Below are positions 49,386 to 59,784 of a DNA stretch of 64,000 bases, piece after piece. The translations under genes and the position numbers were made by a program. The stretch's first letter is position 1, and each line of letters opens with the position of its first letter. Source of the stretch: Pantoea sp. IMH (GTDB taxonomy: Bacteria > Pseudomonadota > Gammaproteobacteria > Enterobacterales > Enterobacteriaceae). Location: the NCBI RefSeq assembly GCF_000599885.1, contig NZ_JFGT01000002.1, positions 558,001-622,000 of the forward strand, given 5' to 3'. The notes below the pieces were generated by a model, which saw only the letters and a program-made list of their open reading frames with translations, had not been told where the DNA came from and did not search any database.

Positions 49386-49613
49386 TTAAAGCGTTTCAAC
49401 CAGCGGGACAAATTCTACCCGTTTTTTGGAAATTAAGCCGTGGCCGTTGGTACAGAAATAGTCCACTGCGCCACAGGCTTTGAGCACCTGCACTGGCTGT
49501 CGGCAATCGGGGCAGACCGCCTGCATGCCATAGCTACGCTGGCAGCCTTCGCAATGGAAACGGCCCTCGCCGGCAATCAGTACATGCTGGCATTCCGGGC
49601 ATAATTCTTTCAT
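49386..49613 (-). CDS. yfgJ: Zinc-ribbon protein YfgJ
   Basis: 75-residue zinc-ribbon protein (E. coli YfgJ 71). CPECQHV and CEGCQRS form the first metal site, CPDCRQP and the Cys/His in YFCTNGHG the second. The C-terminal CGAVDYFCTNGHGLISKKRV is strongly conserved. The ATG at 49613 has AGGAG six bases before it. It precedes der on the chromosome as in E. coli, separated by a terminator. Function unknown; zinc ribbons of this size often bind nucleic acid or act as adaptors. Confidence 0.9.
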   Translation of the reverse strand: MKELCPECQHVLIAGEGRFHCEGCQRSYGMQAVCPDCRQPVQVLKACGAVDYFCTNGHGLISKKRVEFVPLVETL

Positions 49614-49650
49614 AGCGTTCTCCTGTGTCACCTGCCATCAGTATAAAACA

Positions 49651-49673
49651 AAAGGGGCCGGTGAGGCCCCTTT
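49651..49673 (-). terminator. der terminator
   Basis: AAAGGGGCC/GGCCCCTTT stem with a 5-base loop, followed on the minus strand by TGTTTTA; five bases after the der stop codon. Confidence 0.88.
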
Positions 49674-49677
49674 CGGA

Positions 49678-51168
49678 TTAGCGTTTGTTTTTCTTCAGGT
49701 GGCTGATCAGCCGCTTGCGCTTGCGCTGCTGATTTGGCGTCAGCATATTACGCTTGCCAGCAAACGGGTTATCGCCTTCCTTAAACTGGATGCGGATCGG
49801 CGTTCCCATAATTTCCAGCGAACGACGGAAATAATTCATCAGATAGCGTTTGTAGGAATCCGACAGGTCTTTCACCTGATTTCCGTGTATCACCACAATC
49901 GGTGGGTTATATCCCCCGGCGTGAGCATACTTCAGCTTAACGCGGCGCCCCTGCACCAGCGGAGGCTGATGGTCATCAGCCGCCATATTCATGATACGGG
50001 TCAGCAGGGAGGTACTCACGCGGCGCGTTGAGCAGTCATAAGCCTCCGTGACCGACTCAAACAGGTTGCCGACGCCGCTACCGTGCAGCGCGGAAATAAA
50101 GTGCACGCGGGCGAAGTCGATAAAGCCCAGACGGTAATCCAGCGCCTCTTTCACTTCTTCACGCACTTCCTGCGACAGACCATCCCACTTATTGACGACA
50201 ATCACCAGCGAGCGACCACTGTTAAGGATAAAGCCCAGCAGCGACAGATCTTGATCGGAGATGCCTTCATGCGCGTCAATGACCAGCATTACCACGTTAG
50301 CATCTTCGATCGCCTGAAGCGTTTTGATCACCGAGAACTTCTCAACGGTTTCGGTCACCTTGCCGCGCTTGCGCACGCCAGCGGTGTCGATCAGCACATA
50401 TTCACGACCATCACGCTCCATCGGAATATAAATGCTGTCACGGGTGGTGCCCGGCATGTCAAATACCACTACGCGATCTTCACCCAGAATGCGGTTAGTC
50501 AGCGTTGACTTGCCGACGTTAGGACGTCCGACAATCGCCAGTTTAATCGGCAAATCGAGCGGATTAAAGTCATCCTCTTCCTCTTCCGGCAGTTCGCCGC
50601 TCTCCTGCGCGGCCAGCGCCGCCCAGTAGGCTTCGTTTTCCTCTTCTTCGGTCAGCGGAGCCTCAGGTGCGACATCATCCATCCAGGGCAGCAGAACCAT
50701 CTCAAGCAGGCTGGTAACTCCGCGTCCATGTGAGGCGGCGATAGGATGGATCTCTCCCAGGCCGAGCGAGTAGAAATCCACTACGGCGGAATCGGGATCC
50801 AGGCCATCGGTTTTGTTGGCCACCAGAAAGGTAGGTTTCTGACGGCTGCGCAGATGCTGGGCGATCGCCTGATCGGCAGGCATCAGACCGGCACGGGCAT
50901 CGACCATAAACAGCACCACGTCAGCTTCTTCGATCGCCAACAGGGACTGTGCGGCCATGCGCGTCTCAACGCCCTCTTCGTTGCCATCAATACCGCCGGT
51001 ATCGATACAAATAAACTCCCGCCCTTCAACCTCGGCGCGACCGTATTTACGGTCACGGGTCAGGCCCGGGAAATCCGCCACCAGCGCATCTCGCGTGCGG
51101 GTTAAGCGGTTAAAAAGGGTGGATTTTCCCACATTGGGACGCCCGACCAGCGCGACCACAGGTACCAT
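49678..51168 (-). CDS. der: Ribosome biogenesis GTPase Der (EngA)
   Basis: Essential double-GTPase of 50S subunit maturation, 496 residues (E. coli 490). The first G domain has [13 protein letters not shown] (G1), DTGG (G3) and NKTDG (G4). An acidic linker lies at about 165-200 ([20 protein letters not shown]). The second G domain has [26 protein letters not shown] and NKWDG. The C-terminal KH-like domain contains [14 protein letters not shown] and ends in a basic tail [17 protein letters not shown]. It is downstream of bamB with a hairpin between them. Confidence 0.98.
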   Translation of the reverse strand: MVPVVALVGRPNVGKSTLFNRLTRTRDALVADFPGLTRDRKYGRAEVEGREFICIDTGGIDGNEEGVETRMAAQSLLAIEEADVVLFMVDARAGLMPADQAIAQHLRSRQKPTFLVANKTDGLDPDSAVVDFYSLGLGEIHPIAASHGRGVTSLLEMVLLPWMDDVAPEAPLTEEEENEAYWAALAAQESGELPEEEEDDFNPLDLPIKLAIVGRPNVGKSTLTNRILGEDRVVVFDMPGTTRDSIYIPMERDGREYVLIDTAGVRKRGKVTETVEKFSVIKTLQAIEDANVVMLVIDAHEGISDQDLSLLGFILNSGRSLVIVVNKWDGLSQEVREEVKEALDYRLGFIDFARVHFISALHGSGVGNLFESVTEAYDCSTRRVSTSLLTRIMNMAADDHQPPLVQGRRVKLKYAHAGGYNPPIVVIHGNQVKDLSDSYKRYLMNYFRRSLEIMGTPIRIQFKEGDNPFAGKRNMLTPNQQRKRKRLISHLKKNKR

Positions 51169-51279
51169 ATTGAAGCCTCATGACAAAAATAAACGCCTGA
51201 TCTACGAGCTGCGGCAGAAAAAAAACGGCCACAGGTCAGGCTGACGGCGTAAAGGATACCACGCCCTGAGAAAAACGAA

Positions 51280-51305
51280 ACGGCCCCTGACGAATCAGGA
51301 GCCGT
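51280..51305 (-). terminator. Hairpin between bamB and der
   Basis: ACGGCTCCTGA/TCAGGGGCCGT (one mismatch) with a short loop, followed on the minus strand by TTCGTTT. It would end or attenuate the hisS-yfgM-bamB transcript ahead of der. Confidence 0.65.
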
Positions 51306-51331
51306 TATCTGCTGTAGGTAAGATGACGGAT

Positions 51332-52513
51332 TTAGCGGGTAAACGCGTAAACTTCGCCGCCCTTCGCCTGAATTAACAGTTTATCGCTGGCAACCACGGG
51401 TTCGGTCTGGAAGCCGGAGCTGTCCACTTCCTGCTGCGCAACGAAGCGACCATCGGTGGTATTGATCCAGTGCAGGTAGCCTTCGCTGTCGCCAACAACC
51501 AGATAACCATTATAGAGCGCCGGTGAAGTCAGGATACGGTGCAGCAGATCGCTCTGACGCCAGATGGTCACGCCACCTTCAGTGCTCAGCGCAATCACGC
51601 GATCGTCCTGATCGACCAGATAGATGCGTCCGGCATCCACCACCATATCTTTTACCGAGCCGATTTCACGTTTCCATAAAATCTGTCCTGAACGCAGATC
51701 GAGCGCGCTCAGGTTGCCGTTATACGCCAGCGCATAGACCACGCCGTTATCAACAATCGGCGTCATATCGACGTCGGCCAGGCGATCGATTTCGGTCGCG
51801 CCTGTCGGCTGAGAGATACGCTGCTGCCAGATAATCTGGCCCTGATTGAGGATCACGGCGCTGACGCGGCCGTTATCGCCACCGACGATGGCGGCACCGA
51901 ACGCGGTGGCTGGTGCAGATTCACCGCGCAGGGAAAGCGCCGGCACGTCAAGATTTACTGACCATTTAACGCCGCCGCTGTTCTGATCGAGGCCCTGCAG
52001 AATACCGTTACTGGTATGCACCAGCACCAGCCCGTCGCTGACGACCGGACGGGAAAGCACTTCGCCTGCGGCTTTGGTCTGCCAGGCGACAGATCCATCA
52101 CTGCTGTTCAGGGCATAAACCTGGGCGCGCTCGCTGCCAAGATAAACGTGCCCGCCATCAGCGGTAACGCCTCCGGAAAGCAGCGCGGAACGATTTTTAG
52201 AGAAGAAGCCGGTTTTTTCAGCCAGATCCACTTCCCATTTTTTACTGCCGTCGCCCGCATCGAGTGCTTTAACGATGCCGTGACGATCGGCGGCGTAAAC
52301 AGTGTTGTCAGCCCAGGCCGGGTGCAGGTTTGAATAGAACTCACCCACGCCATTGCCCACGGACGTACTCCAGACTTTTTCTGGCGTAAACTGGTTTTCC
52401 ACCTTCGGCAGCGGCGACATTTTAACCACATCTTCTTCGCCGCTGAACCATGAACATCCGCTAAGTAAGGTAACTGAAATCAGTCCCGGCAGAAGTATTT
52501 TACGCAATTCCAT
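51332..52513 (-). CDS. bamB: Outer-membrane assembly lipoprotein BamB
   Basis: Lipoprotein subunit of the BAM complex that helps insert outer-membrane beta-barrels, 393 residues (E. coli 392). The lipobox LLSGC at about residues 16-20 follows a basic N terminus. The rest is an eight-blade beta-propeller with repeated segments such as GSKKWEVDLAEKTGFFSKNR, GSVAWQTKAAGEVLSRPVVS and GQILWKREIGSVKDMVVDAG. It lies 43 bases after yfgM in the hisS-yfgM-bamB-der order of E. coli. Confidence 0.97.
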   Translation of the reverse strand: MELRKILLPGLISVTLLSGCSWFSGEEDVVKMSPLPKVENQFTPEKVWSTSVGNGVGEFYSNLHPAWADNTVYAADRHGIVKALDAGDGSKKWEVDLAEKTGFFSKNRSALLSGGVTADGGHVYLGSERAQVYALNSSDGSVAWQTKAAGEVLSRPVVSDGLVLVHTSNGILQGLDQNSGGVKWSVNLDVPALSLRGESAPATAFGAAIVGGDNGRVSAVILNQGQIIWQQRISQPTGATEIDRLADVDMTPIVDNGVVYALAYNGNLSALDLRSGQILWKREIGSVKDMVVDAGRIYLVDQDDRVIALSTEGGVTIWRQSDLLHRILTSPALYNGYLVVGDSEGYLHWINTTDGRFVAQQEVDSSGFQTEPVVASDKLLIQAKGGEVYAFTR

Positions 52514-52556
52514 GAAATCCCTCTTAAGCCCGTTGAGGCAATGTTAACTGCCGGGC

Positions 52557-53177
52557 TCAGGCCGGCAGATTATTCATTTTCATTTGCAGCATTTCTTTCA
52601 GCGCAGGAGAAGCATCAGATGCAATGCCTTTGCTCCACGCCTCACGGGCGCCTTTCGCGTCACCCTTGCTAAGCAGCGCTTCGCCGCGCACATCGGCCAC
52701 AATAGCCGCCCAGCCGTCACCTTTGATGCTATCAAGGGTTTTCAGTACGTCGTCCGGTTGCTTCTGCTGAAGCTGAATACGCGCCAGGCGCAGATTCATT
52801 ACCGCCTGCAGATTAGCGTCTTTGGTATCCTGCAGGCCGCTTTTCAACTGCTCTGCCGCTTTATCAAGCTTACCGCCATCAATATAGCGCTTCGCTAAAT
52901 CGAGAGAGACCAGCGCACCGTAAGTATTATTATTTTCACTGGCAAATTTTGCGGCCGCATCAAGCGTTGCCGGTTTACTCACGTCCAGCGCTGATGAGAC
53001 CTTCTGGTAAGCGGATGAGGTTTCTCTGCTGCTGCCGTCCTGATGGCTGCTCCAGTAGCGCCAGCCCGCGAGCGCGCCCACGCCGAGGATGACGCCGACA
53101 ACCAGCGCTTTACCGTTCTGGGCAAAAAAGCGGCGAACCGCGTCAACCTGTTCATTTTCGTTGCTGTATACTTCCAC
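52557..53177 (-). CDS. yfgM: YfgM, ancillary SecYEG translocon subunit
   Basis: 206 residues, as in E. coli. A short cytoplasmic N terminus (MEVYSNENEQVDAVRRFFAQ) precedes one membrane span (about residues 22-42), then a periplasmic TPR domain. In E. coli YfgM pairs with PpiD beside SecYEG, helps periplasmic chaperone hand-over and influences RcsB stability. The gene lies 14 bases after hisS and 43 before bamB, probably in one transcript. Confidence 0.95.
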   Translation of the reverse strand: MEVYSNENEQVDAVRRFFAQNGKALVVGVILGVGALAGWRYWSSHQDGSSRETSSAYQKVSSALDVSKPATLDAAAKFASENNNTYGALVSLDLAKRYIDGGKLDKAAEQLKSGLQDTKDANLQAVMNLRLARIQLQQKQPDDVLKTLDSIKGDGWAAIVADVRGEALLSKGDAKGAREAWSKGIASDASPALKEMLQMKMNNLPA

Positions 53178-53191
53178 GCAAATCCTCTCCT

Positions 53192-54481
53192 TTAACCCGC
53201 GATCGGCTGTTGCAGCATCGCGGTCAGCGTCGCTGCAGCATCACGCTGCGCCAGCGTCTGTTGTTCGCCGTTGCGCAAATCTTTAATAACGACCTCGCCG
53301 TTCGCGACTTCGTCTTCACCCAGTACCAGCGCCACGCGGGCACCCCACTTATCCGCCCGGGCAAACTGCTTCTTAAAATTACCGCCGCCAAAGTTGGTCA
53401 TCAGCTTCAGGGACGGCACGGCATCACGGAGCTTTTCCGCCAGCTGCATGGCAGCGGACTGAACGCCCTGACCTGAAGCGATAACGTAGACATCGACAAT
53501 GCGCGTCGGTTCAAATTCCGGATTAACCGCCTGCACCAGCAGAACCAGACGTTCCAGCCCCATAGCAAAACCGACCGCCGGCGTGGCACGTCCGCCAAGC
53601 TGTTCGACCAGGCCATCGTAACGGCCACCAGCGCACACCGTACCCTGTGCGCCCAGGCTGCTGGTCACCCATTCAAACACGGTGCGGTTGTAGTAGTCCA
53701 GGCCGCGCACCAGGCGCTGGTTCACACTGTAGGCGATACCGGCGTCATCCAGCAGCTGGCAAAGGCCGTCAAAGTGCTCACGGGATTCGGCATCCAGATA
53801 GTCGCCCAGCACCGGCGCCTCGTTCAGCAGCTGCTGGACATCCGGGTTTTTGCTGTCCAGCACACGCAGCGGATTGCTGTACATGCGTCGTTTACAGTCT
53901 TCGTCCAGCACCTCTTGATGCTGTTCAAGGAAAGCCACCAGCGCATCGCGGTAGTTGGCGCGCGCTTCCAGCGAACCGATAGAGTTCAGCTCCAGGCGAA
54001 CGTGATCGGCGATGCCCAGCGCTTTCCACCAGCGTGCGGTCATCATAATCAGCTCGGCATCAATATCCGGCCCCTGGAGGCCAAATACTTCAGCCCCAAT
54101 CTGATAGAACTGACGGTAGCGCCCTTTTTGCGGACGCTCATAGCGGAACATCGGACCGATGTACCAGAGGCGCTGTTCCTGATTGTACAGCAGACCGTGT
54201 TCAATGCCGGCGCGTACGCAGCCAGCGGTACCTTCAGGACGAAGCGTCAGGCTTTCACCATTACGATCGTCAAAGGTGTACATCTCTTTTTCAACCACGT
54301 CGGTCACTTCACCGATGGCGCGCTTGAATAACGGGGTCTGCTCTACAATCGGCAGGCGGATTTCACTGTAACCATAGCCGGCCAGCACCTGCTTGAGGAT
54401 CTGTTCAATACGTTGCCATACTACGGTATCCGCTGGCAGGTAGTCGTTCATGCCACGGATAGCCTGGATATTCTTCGCCAC
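53192..54481 (-). CDS. hisS: Histidyl-tRNA synthetase HisS
   Basis: Class II aminoacyl-tRNA synthetase, 429 residues (E. coli 424). Motif 2 is [19 protein letters not shown] (about residues 109-127). The histidine-specific loop is [15 protein letters not shown] (about 257-271) and motif 3 is [15 protein letters not shown]. The C-terminal anticodon-binding domain starts near ARIVD-like sequence [12 protein letters not shown]. It sits between ispG and yfgM in the standard order. A strong hairpin without U-run lies in the 99-base gap after ispG. Confidence 0.97.
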   Translation of the reverse strand: MAKNIQAIRGMNDYLPADTVVWQRIEQILKQVLAGYGYSEIRLPIVEQTPLFKRAIGEVTDVVEKEMYTFDDRNGESLTLRPEGTAGCVRAGIEHGLLYNQEQRLWYIGPMFRYERPQKGRYRQFYQIGAEVFGLQGPDIDAELIMMTARWWKALGIADHVRLELNSIGSLEARANYRDALVAFLEQHQEVLDEDCKRRMYSNPLRVLDSKNPDVQQLLNEAPVLGDYLDAESREHFDGLCQLLDDAGIAYSVNQRLVRGLDYYNRTVFEWVTSSLGAQGTVCAGGRYDGLVEQLGGRATPAVGFAMGLERLVLLVQAVNPEFEPTRIVDVYVIASGQGVQSAAMQLAEKLRDAVPSLKLMTNFGGGNFKKQFARADKWGARVALVLGEDEVANGEVVIKDLRNGEQQTLAQRDAAATLTAMLQQPIAG

Positions 54482-54543
54482 TACGTTTATCTCACACTGT
54501 GGAATGGACGCCGGGATAACCCCGCGTCGTCAGAGTTAATGCT

Positions 54544-54570
54544 CGCGGGGAGGCGCTTGCCCTCCCCGCG
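54544..54570 (-). other. Strong hairpin between ispG and hisS
   Basis: CGCGGGGAGG/CCTCCCCGCG, a 10-bp GC-rich stem with a 7-base loop and no U-run. Likely an mRNA processing or stabilising element between co-transcribed genes rather than a terminator. Confidence 0.6.
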
Positions 54571-54580
54571 CTGCGTCAGG

Positions 54581-55702
54581 TTACTTTTCCAGCTGCTGTA
54601 CGTTAATACGGCGGGATTCATCCATCATCGCCGCTTTAGCACGGATACGCGCTTCCAGCTGGTCAATCATGTCATCATTATCCAGCCGCTCGCGCAGGCG
54701 CACGCCGTCTTCATAAAAGCCGCTTTTCTTGTTACTGCCGGTCACGCCAAGCGTCGACACCAGCGCTTCGCCAGGTCCGTTCACCACGCAGCCAATGATA
54801 GAGACATCCATTGGGGTGATGATATCTTCCAGACGCTGCTCCAGTGCATTCACCGTGCCGATCACGTCAAATTCCTGACGGGAACAGGTTGGGCAGGCGA
54901 TAAAGTTGATGCCGCGGGAGCGGATACGCAGGGACTTCAGAATATCGAACCCTACTTTGACTTCCTCAACCGGATCGGCCGCCAGTGAAATGCGCAGCGT
55001 GTCGCCAATGCCTTCAGAAAGCAGCAGACCCAGTCCGATAGCGGATTTAACGGATCCTGCCCGCGCGCCGCCCGCTTCGGTGATCCCCAGATGCAGTGGC
55101 TGATCGATCTGTTTCGCCAGCAGACGATAAGACTCGACGGCCAGGAAGACGTCGGACGCTTTAACGCTGACTTTAAACTGATCGAAATTGAGGCGATCCA
55201 GATGATCGACGTGACGCATCGCCGACTCCAGCAGAGCCTGCGGTGTCGGTTCGCCATATTTTTCCTGAAGATCCTTCTCCAGCGAGCCGGCGTTCACGCC
55301 AATACGGATAGGAATGTTGTTATAGCGTGCGCAGTCAACAACCTGACGGATCCGCTCTTCGTTACCGATATTGCCGGGGTTGATGCGCAGGCAGTCCACC
55401 CCATATTCAGCCACTTTAAGGGCGATGCGATAGTCGAAGTGGATATCGGCTACCAGCGGAACGTTGACCTGCTGCTTGATCAGGCGAAACGCTTCTGCGG
55501 CATCCATGGTGGGAACAGAAACGCGGACAATGTCCACGCCGACGCGCTCAAGCGCTCTGATTTGGCTGACGGTCGCGTCCACGTCGGTGGTACGCGTATT
55601 GGTCATGGACTGGACGGCGATCGGCGCACCGTCGCCCACAGGCACCTTGCCGACGTAAATGCGCGTTGATTTGCGACGGGTAATGGGTGCTTCGTTATGC
55701 AT
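54581..55702 (-). CDS. ispG: IspG, 4-hydroxy-3-methylbut-2-enyl diphosphate synthase
   Basis: Iron-sulfur enzyme of the MEP isoprenoid pathway, converting ME-cPP to HMBPP with reduced flavodoxin. 373 residues from ATG 55702 (GGAG upstream; E. coli 372). The TIM-barrel domain includes [20 protein letters not shown] and [14 protein letters not shown]. The [4Fe-4S] Cys ligands are in [11 protein letters not shown] and [10 protein letters not shown]. As a cluster enzyme it depends on Fe-S assembly, of interest given the reduced isc locus at 62997. It follows rodZ closely. Confidence 0.97.
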   Translation of the reverse strand: MHNEAPITRRKSTRIYVGKVPVGDGAPIAVQSMTNTRTTDVDATVSQIRALERVGVDIVRVSVPTMDAAEAFRLIKQQVNVPLVADIHFDYRIALKVAEYGVDCLRINPGNIGNEERIRQVVDCARYNNIPIRIGVNAGSLEKDLQEKYGEPTPQALLESAMRHVDHLDRLNFDQFKVSVKASDVFLAVESYRLLAKQIDQPLHLGITEAGGARAGSVKSAIGLGLLLSEGIGDTLRISLAADPVEEVKVGFDILKSLRIRSRGINFIACPTCSRQEFDVIGTVNALEQRLEDIITPMDVSIIGCVVNGPGEALVSTLGVTGSNKKSGFYEDGVRLRERLDNDDMIDQLEARIRAKAAMMDESRRINVQQLEK

Positions 55703-55740
55703 ATTCTTTCTCCACAATTACTCGCGACAGGGAAGATGCG

Positions 55741-56706
55741 TTATTGCGCACCAACTGAAAGGCGAGCAACCTGGTTGCTACGGATAAAACGGCTCAGATC
55801 AACCGGCTGACCCTGATACTGGATCTGAACAGCGCCCGGCGCGCCAATCTTCAGGCGATAGGGGGCTGTGCCGGTGAGATTGAGTTTATCACCACTGCGC
55901 TGCATCCCGCTGAAGAGTTTTTTCCCGGCGGCGTCAGTCACTTCAAGCCAGCAGTCCTGGGTAAAGTTCATGACCAGCGCATTGGCATCGGCTGCCGGCG
56001 CACTGACGCTGGCCGAACCGGTCGGCATCTGTACACCAGCGTTGCCTGCTGTGGCCGTATCGGCCGCTGGCTGAGAGGGTGAAACGGCAGCGGGCTGCTG
56101 CTGCGTGGTCGGCAGTGGCTGGCTGGTCGCAGCGGCGCTATTGTCCGCTGGCGCCTGCTCTGGCGCGGCCTGAGCCGGTGCCGTTTCTGCCGGTTCCGTG
56201 GTGGCGGCGCTGTTATCCGTCAGCGAAATAGACTGGCTGTTATCATCTGCGGTGCCATTTTGATCGGCCATTGAGACCAGATCGTCCTGAGCCGCTTTAT
56301 GATTCTGCCACCACCAGGCTCCGGTGAGACCGACGACCACAAACAGCACCAGCCAGGTGAAACTCATCAGCCAGCCGTCCCGTTTTTTGCGCCTTTTTCC
56401 CAGGGAATAACTCTGCATCGGCTCCACTTTTGCCGCGCGAACGGGCGCCTGCTTCGCCATCATCGGCAGCAGTTCCTCTTCTGGCACATGCACCAGACGC
56501 GCGTAAGAACGGATATAACCCCGCAGGAAGGTCGAGGCCAGATCGGCTGGCGACTTATCCTCTTCAATGTCACGGACGGTGGAAAGTTTCAGGCAGAGGC
56601 GCTCAGCAACGTTCTGCTGAGTGAGGCCCAGTTGTTCACGGGCGCCACGCAGGCGCTCGCCTGTTGAATTTACTGCGGATTTATCTTCGGTGGCTTCAGT
56701 ATTCAT
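55741..56706 (-). CDS. rodZ: Cytoskeletal protein RodZ
   Basis: Links MreB filaments to the elongation machinery and maintains rod shape. 321 residues (E. coli 337). The cytoplasmic Xre-type HTH lies at about 18-85 ([20 protein letters not shown]). A basic juxtamembrane RRKKRDGW precedes a single span at about 114-133. The periplasmic part is a Pro/Ala/Thr/Gln-rich linker (about 150-235) plus a C-terminal beta domain ([20 protein letters not shown]). Its start overlaps the end of pilW by 11 bases. Confidence 0.96.
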   Translation of the reverse strand: MNTEATEDKSAVNSTGERLRGAREQLGLTQQNVAERLCLKLSTVRDIEEDKSPADLASTFLRGYIRSYARLVHVPEEELLPMMAKQAPVRAAKVEPMQSYSLGKRRKKRDGWLMSFTWLVLFVVVGLTGAWWWQNHKAAQDDLVSMADQNGTADDNSQSISLTDNSAATTEPAETAPAQAAPEQAPADNSAAATSQPLPTTQQQPAAVSPSQPAADTATAGNAGVQMPTGSASVSAPAADANALVMNFTQDCWLEVTDAAGKKLFSGMQRSGDKLNLTGTAPYRLKIGAPGAVQIQYQGQPVDLSRFIRSNQVARLSVGAQ

Positions 56707-57427
56707 TAGCTAAAAAATGCAGGTACTGTATCGATTGTGGAAAATTTCGCGCCAGCGCTTCACCGGCAAGCTTCAGGGCCACCGGTTGCTGCGCCAGCGC
56801 GGCGAAGCGAATCTTTAACCACAAACTTTCTGCCGAGGCAGCAAAGTTGTGTTGATATACATCTGTCAGGAGCCGCGCGGACGCGTACTCTCTCTTTCCA
56901 AATCGCCTTTCGGCTTCGGCCAACAGCGCCTTGCCCTTGTCCGGATCGTGCTTTGTCGCTTCAAGCAGGGCGGCTTTTGCTTTCTGCTGCTCTCCCGCAT
57001 TGAGATAACAGTATCCGGCATTTTCAAGCGCATCTCCGCGCCCGCCCTTTCCCGATATTTCAGCGGCTTTACTGAACTGACGCTGAGCCGCATCATACTG
57101 CCTTAAACCGCAGAGAAACGCACCGTAATTATTGATAACGTCACGGTTTTGCGGTGCAAGAACGCGTGCAAGCCGGTAGCTTTCACTGGCCGCCTCATGT
57201 TGACCGGTACGCTGTTGATAGCGGGCCATCGCCAGCCGCGTACGATAATCTTCGGGGGCCAGCGCTACCGCCTGGTGCAAATTCCGCTTTGCCGCCGCAA
57301 GCTCGTCAAGCGCCAGATAGCTGAGACCTAACTGTAGACGCGTCTGCGCCAGTTCGCTGCGCGGTGCTGACGGACCGCAGCCCGTCAGTACCAGCATAAT
57401 CACCCCCGGCACGAATCCCTTGTGCAT
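56696..57427 (-). CDS. pilW: PilW/PilF-like TPR lipoprotein
   Basis: 243-residue outer-membrane lipoprotein named for type IV pilus biogenesis/stability. Signal and lipobox VLTGC near residue 17; TPR repeats through the rest (for example [20 protein letters not shown] and [20 protein letters not shown]). ATG 57427 follows AGGAGG, so the longer upstream frame is not used. In Enterobacterales the gene is kept beside rodZ and rlmN even in strains without pili, so its role may be wider than the name. It overlaps rodZ by 11 bases. Confidence 0.92.
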   Translation of the reverse strand: MHKGFVPGVIMLVLTGCGPSAPRSELAQTRLQLGLSYLALDELAAAKRNLHQAVALAPEDYRTRLAMARYQQRTGQHEAASESYRLARVLAPQNRDVINNYGAFLCGLRQYDAAQRQFSKAAEISGKGGRGDALENAGYCYLNAGEQQKAKAALLEATKHDPDKGKALLAEAERRFGKREYASARLLTDVYQHNFAASAESLWLKIRFAALAQQPVALKLAGEALARNFPQSIQYLHFLANEY

Positions 57428-57510
57428 ACTGCCTCCTGTGTTAACTGGCGAATAATAGTACGCCAATCATTTCAGGGCTGACAGTCGTCCTCAACGCGGA
57501 TGCGTGAGTT

Positions 57511-58683
57511 TCAGAGCGCTTTCACAGAAATGGCTTCACCCGCCATTTTCTTACGCAGCGTGCGTTTGGTGCGGTCAATCACCTCACCGGCCAGCTGACC
57601 GCAGGCAGCATCAATGTCATCGCCGCGGGTCTTACGCACAATAGTGGTAAATCCATATTCCATCAACACTTTAGAGAAGCGATCGATGCGACTGTTCGAA
57701 CTGCGACCATAAGGCGCGCCCGGGAAGGGGTTCCAGGGGATCAGGTTGATTTTGCATGGCGTGTCCTTCAACAGGGCAGCCAGCTCATGCGCGTTGTCCG
57801 TGCTGTCGTTGACATGATCGAGCATAACGTACTCAATTGTTACCCGGCCCTGATTGGCATTCGACTTGGCAATATAGCGGCTGACCGCGTCCAGGAAAGT
57901 CTCAATATTGTACTTTTTATTGATGGGAACAATTTCGTCACGAATTGTGTCATTTGGCGCATGCAGCGAGATGGCCAGCGCCACATCAATCATATCACCC
58001 AGCTTATCCAGCGCCGGCACCACGCCTGAGGTGGAGAGGGTGACGCGGCGTTTGGAGAGCCCGAAGCCGAAGTCATCCAGCATAATTTCCATTGCAGGAA
58101 CAACGTTGTTCAGGTTAAGCAGCGGTTCGCCCATGCCCATCATCACCACATTGGTGATCGGACGCTGTCCGGTCACTTTGGAGGCGCCGATGATTTTCGC
58201 CGCGCGCCAGACCTGTCCGATGATTTCAGAAACGCGCAGGTTGCGGTTAAAGCCCTGCTGGGCCGTTGAGCAGAATTTGCATTCCAGCGCACAACCCACC
58301 TGAGAGGAAACGCACAGCGTCGCGCGATCTTTCTCCGGGATGTAGACCGTCTCGACCTGCTGACCACCAACGGTGATCGCCCACTTGATGGTGCCATCAG
58401 CCGAACGCTGTTCTTCCGCCACTTCCGGCGCACGGATTTCCGCCAGCGCTTTCAGCTTGCCGCGAAAGACTTTGTTAATGTCGGTCATCTGATCGAAATC
58501 ATCACAGCAGTAGTGATAAATCCACTTCATTACCTGATCGGCTCTGAAGGGCTTTTCACCCAGGCTGGCGAAAAATTCCCGCATCTGTTGGCGGTTGAGA
58601 TCGAGCAGGTTGATTTTTTCTTTTGCAGGTGTGGCGATGACGATGGGATCGACAGATGACGGATTCACATTTTGTTCAGACAT
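57511..58683 (-). CDS. rlmN: Dual-specificity RNA methyltransferase RlmN
   Basis: Radical-SAM enzyme that makes 2-methyladenosine at 23S A2503 and tRNA A37. 390 residues (E. coli 384). The cluster motif is CALECKFC (CX3CX2C, about residues 131-138). Further elements are [12 protein letters not shown] and the C-terminal Cys in [12 protein letters not shown], the mechanistic Cys. The N-terminal helical domain begins around [20 protein letters not shown]. It lies between ndk and pilW in E. coli order. Confidence 0.97.
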   Translation of the reverse strand: MSEQNVNPSSVDPIVIATPAKEKINLLDLNRQQMREFFASLGEKPFRADQVMKWIYHYCCDDFDQMTDINKVFRGKLKALAEIRAPEVAEEQRSADGTIKWAITVGGQQVETVYIPEKDRATLCVSSQVGCALECKFCSTAQQGFNRNLRVSEIIGQVWRAAKIIGASKVTGQRPITNVVMMGMGEPLLNLNNVVPAMEIMLDDFGFGLSKRRVTLSTSGVVPALDKLGDMIDVALAISLHAPNDTIRDEIVPINKKYNIETFLDAVSRYIAKSNANQGRVTIEYVMLDHVNDSTDNAHELAALLKDTPCKINLIPWNPFPGAPYGRSSNSRIDRFSKVLMEYGFTTIVRKTRGDDIDAACGQLAGEVIDRTKRTLRKKMAGEAISVKAL

Positions 58684-58855
58684 AATATTCTCTGGCCTCG
58701 TTATTACACGTTATGGCGCTGGGGATAGATAAATTATACCGCTCAGATCTTTTTTTGCAGAACGCCGGGTTATGGTGCAGCCACAGGGCGCATCCAGCCT
58801 GGCCGCGCGGTTGACGCGCTCGCTGCAAACGGAGACTAAAAGGCTATAAATGAAA

Positions 58856-58887
58856 CGCCCCTGCTGAGTATGCTCTCATCAGGGGCG
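58856..58887 (-). terminator. ndk terminator
   Basis: Minus-strand CGCCCCTG/CAGGGGCG stem with a 16-base loop, followed by TTTCATTT. It lies 89 bases after the ndk stop; the rest of 58684-58976 holds no gene. Confidence 0.7.
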
Positions 58888-58976
58888 CATTATTGTACAA
58901 GCGTGTCGCTACAGGTTAAAGCGCGTTACCGAAATAATTTGTAAACGCCCGGCGCGATTCGCCTGATACAACAAAC

Positions 58977-59408
58977 TTAGCGGGTGCGTGGGCAAATTTC
59001 GCCTTCGCCGAAGAAATAGGCGATTTCACGGGCCGCAGATTCCGCAGAGTCTGAACCGTGGGTTGCATTTTCGGTGAAGCTGTCAGCGTAATCGGCACGC
59101 AGGGTACCCGCCAGCGCGTTAGCCGGGTTGGTTGCGCCCATCAGATCGCGGTGACGCTGAACGGCGCTTTCGCCTTCCAGAACAGAAACCACAACCGGGC
59201 CGGAGGTCATAAATTCAACCAGGCCGTCAAAGAAAGGCTTGCCCTGGTGCTCAGCGTAGAAACCTTCAGCCTGCTCTTTGCTCAGGTGCAGCATTTTGCA
59301 GCCAACAATTTTGAAGCCTGCGCTTTCAAAACGGTTAAAGATGGCACCAATCACGTTTTTTGCCACCGCGTTTGGTTTTACAATGGAAAAAGTACGTTCA
59401 ATAGTCAT
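58977..59408 (-). CDS. ndk: Nucleoside diphosphate kinase Ndk
   Basis: Equilibrates nucleoside di- and triphosphates through a phospho-His. 143 residues, same as E. coli. The start ATG 59408 ([20 protein letters not shown] follows) has AGAGG upstream; open frame further up is outside the family. The active His is in [11 protein letters not shown] (about residue 117), and the nucleotide-binding part is [20 protein letters not shown]. In E. coli pbpC and yfhM lie between ndk and sseA; here only 376 bases separate them. Confidence 0.97.
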   Translation of the reverse strand: MTIERTFSIVKPNAVAKNVIGAIFNRFESAGFKIVGCKMLHLSKEQAEGFYAEHQGKPFFDGLVEFMTSGPVVVSVLEGESAVQRHRDLMGATNPANALAGTLRADYADSFTENATHGSDSAESAAREIAYFFGEGEICPRTR

Positions 59409-59784
59409 ATGGACCTCTGTTGATGTCGAGTGTAGCCGGTGAAAAGGTTCCCCGGTCCGGAAAATGGCGCCGATTATAGGGGGCATCGCCAGGCTTGCCT
59501 ATCGGAGAATCAACAATTCATTAAAAAAACGATCGGTAATCCCCTGTTTTTTTAACGCCTTTCGCCCAATTTTTACGCTTTGTTGCTTATCATGACCATC
59601 CAGGCCAGTCTGCCACCCGGCGGGGGGCTATTTTTTCCCTGGCTCATCGGGACTACAGTGGGTTTAAGAAGGAGAAATTCCATCACTCAAAAGGAGAAAT
59701 TGCCGGGTTGCGCAGCCACTCCCTCTTGTGAAGCCTGCTGAGATGATTGACACTGACCGCCTCCACACTTACAGCGAGGCCGCT
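59409..59784. other. ndk-sseA divergent spacer
   Basis: No gene. It contains two copies of GGAGAAATT (59671-59679 and 59693-59701 region) that look like ribosome-binding remnants, and the promoters of the divergent ndk and sseA. This is where E. coli carries pbpC and yfhM. Confidence 0.5.

Noticed and set aside
54482-54580. Histidine attenuator leader before hisS
   Set aside because: There is a strong hairpin but no His-rich leader peptide and no U-run.
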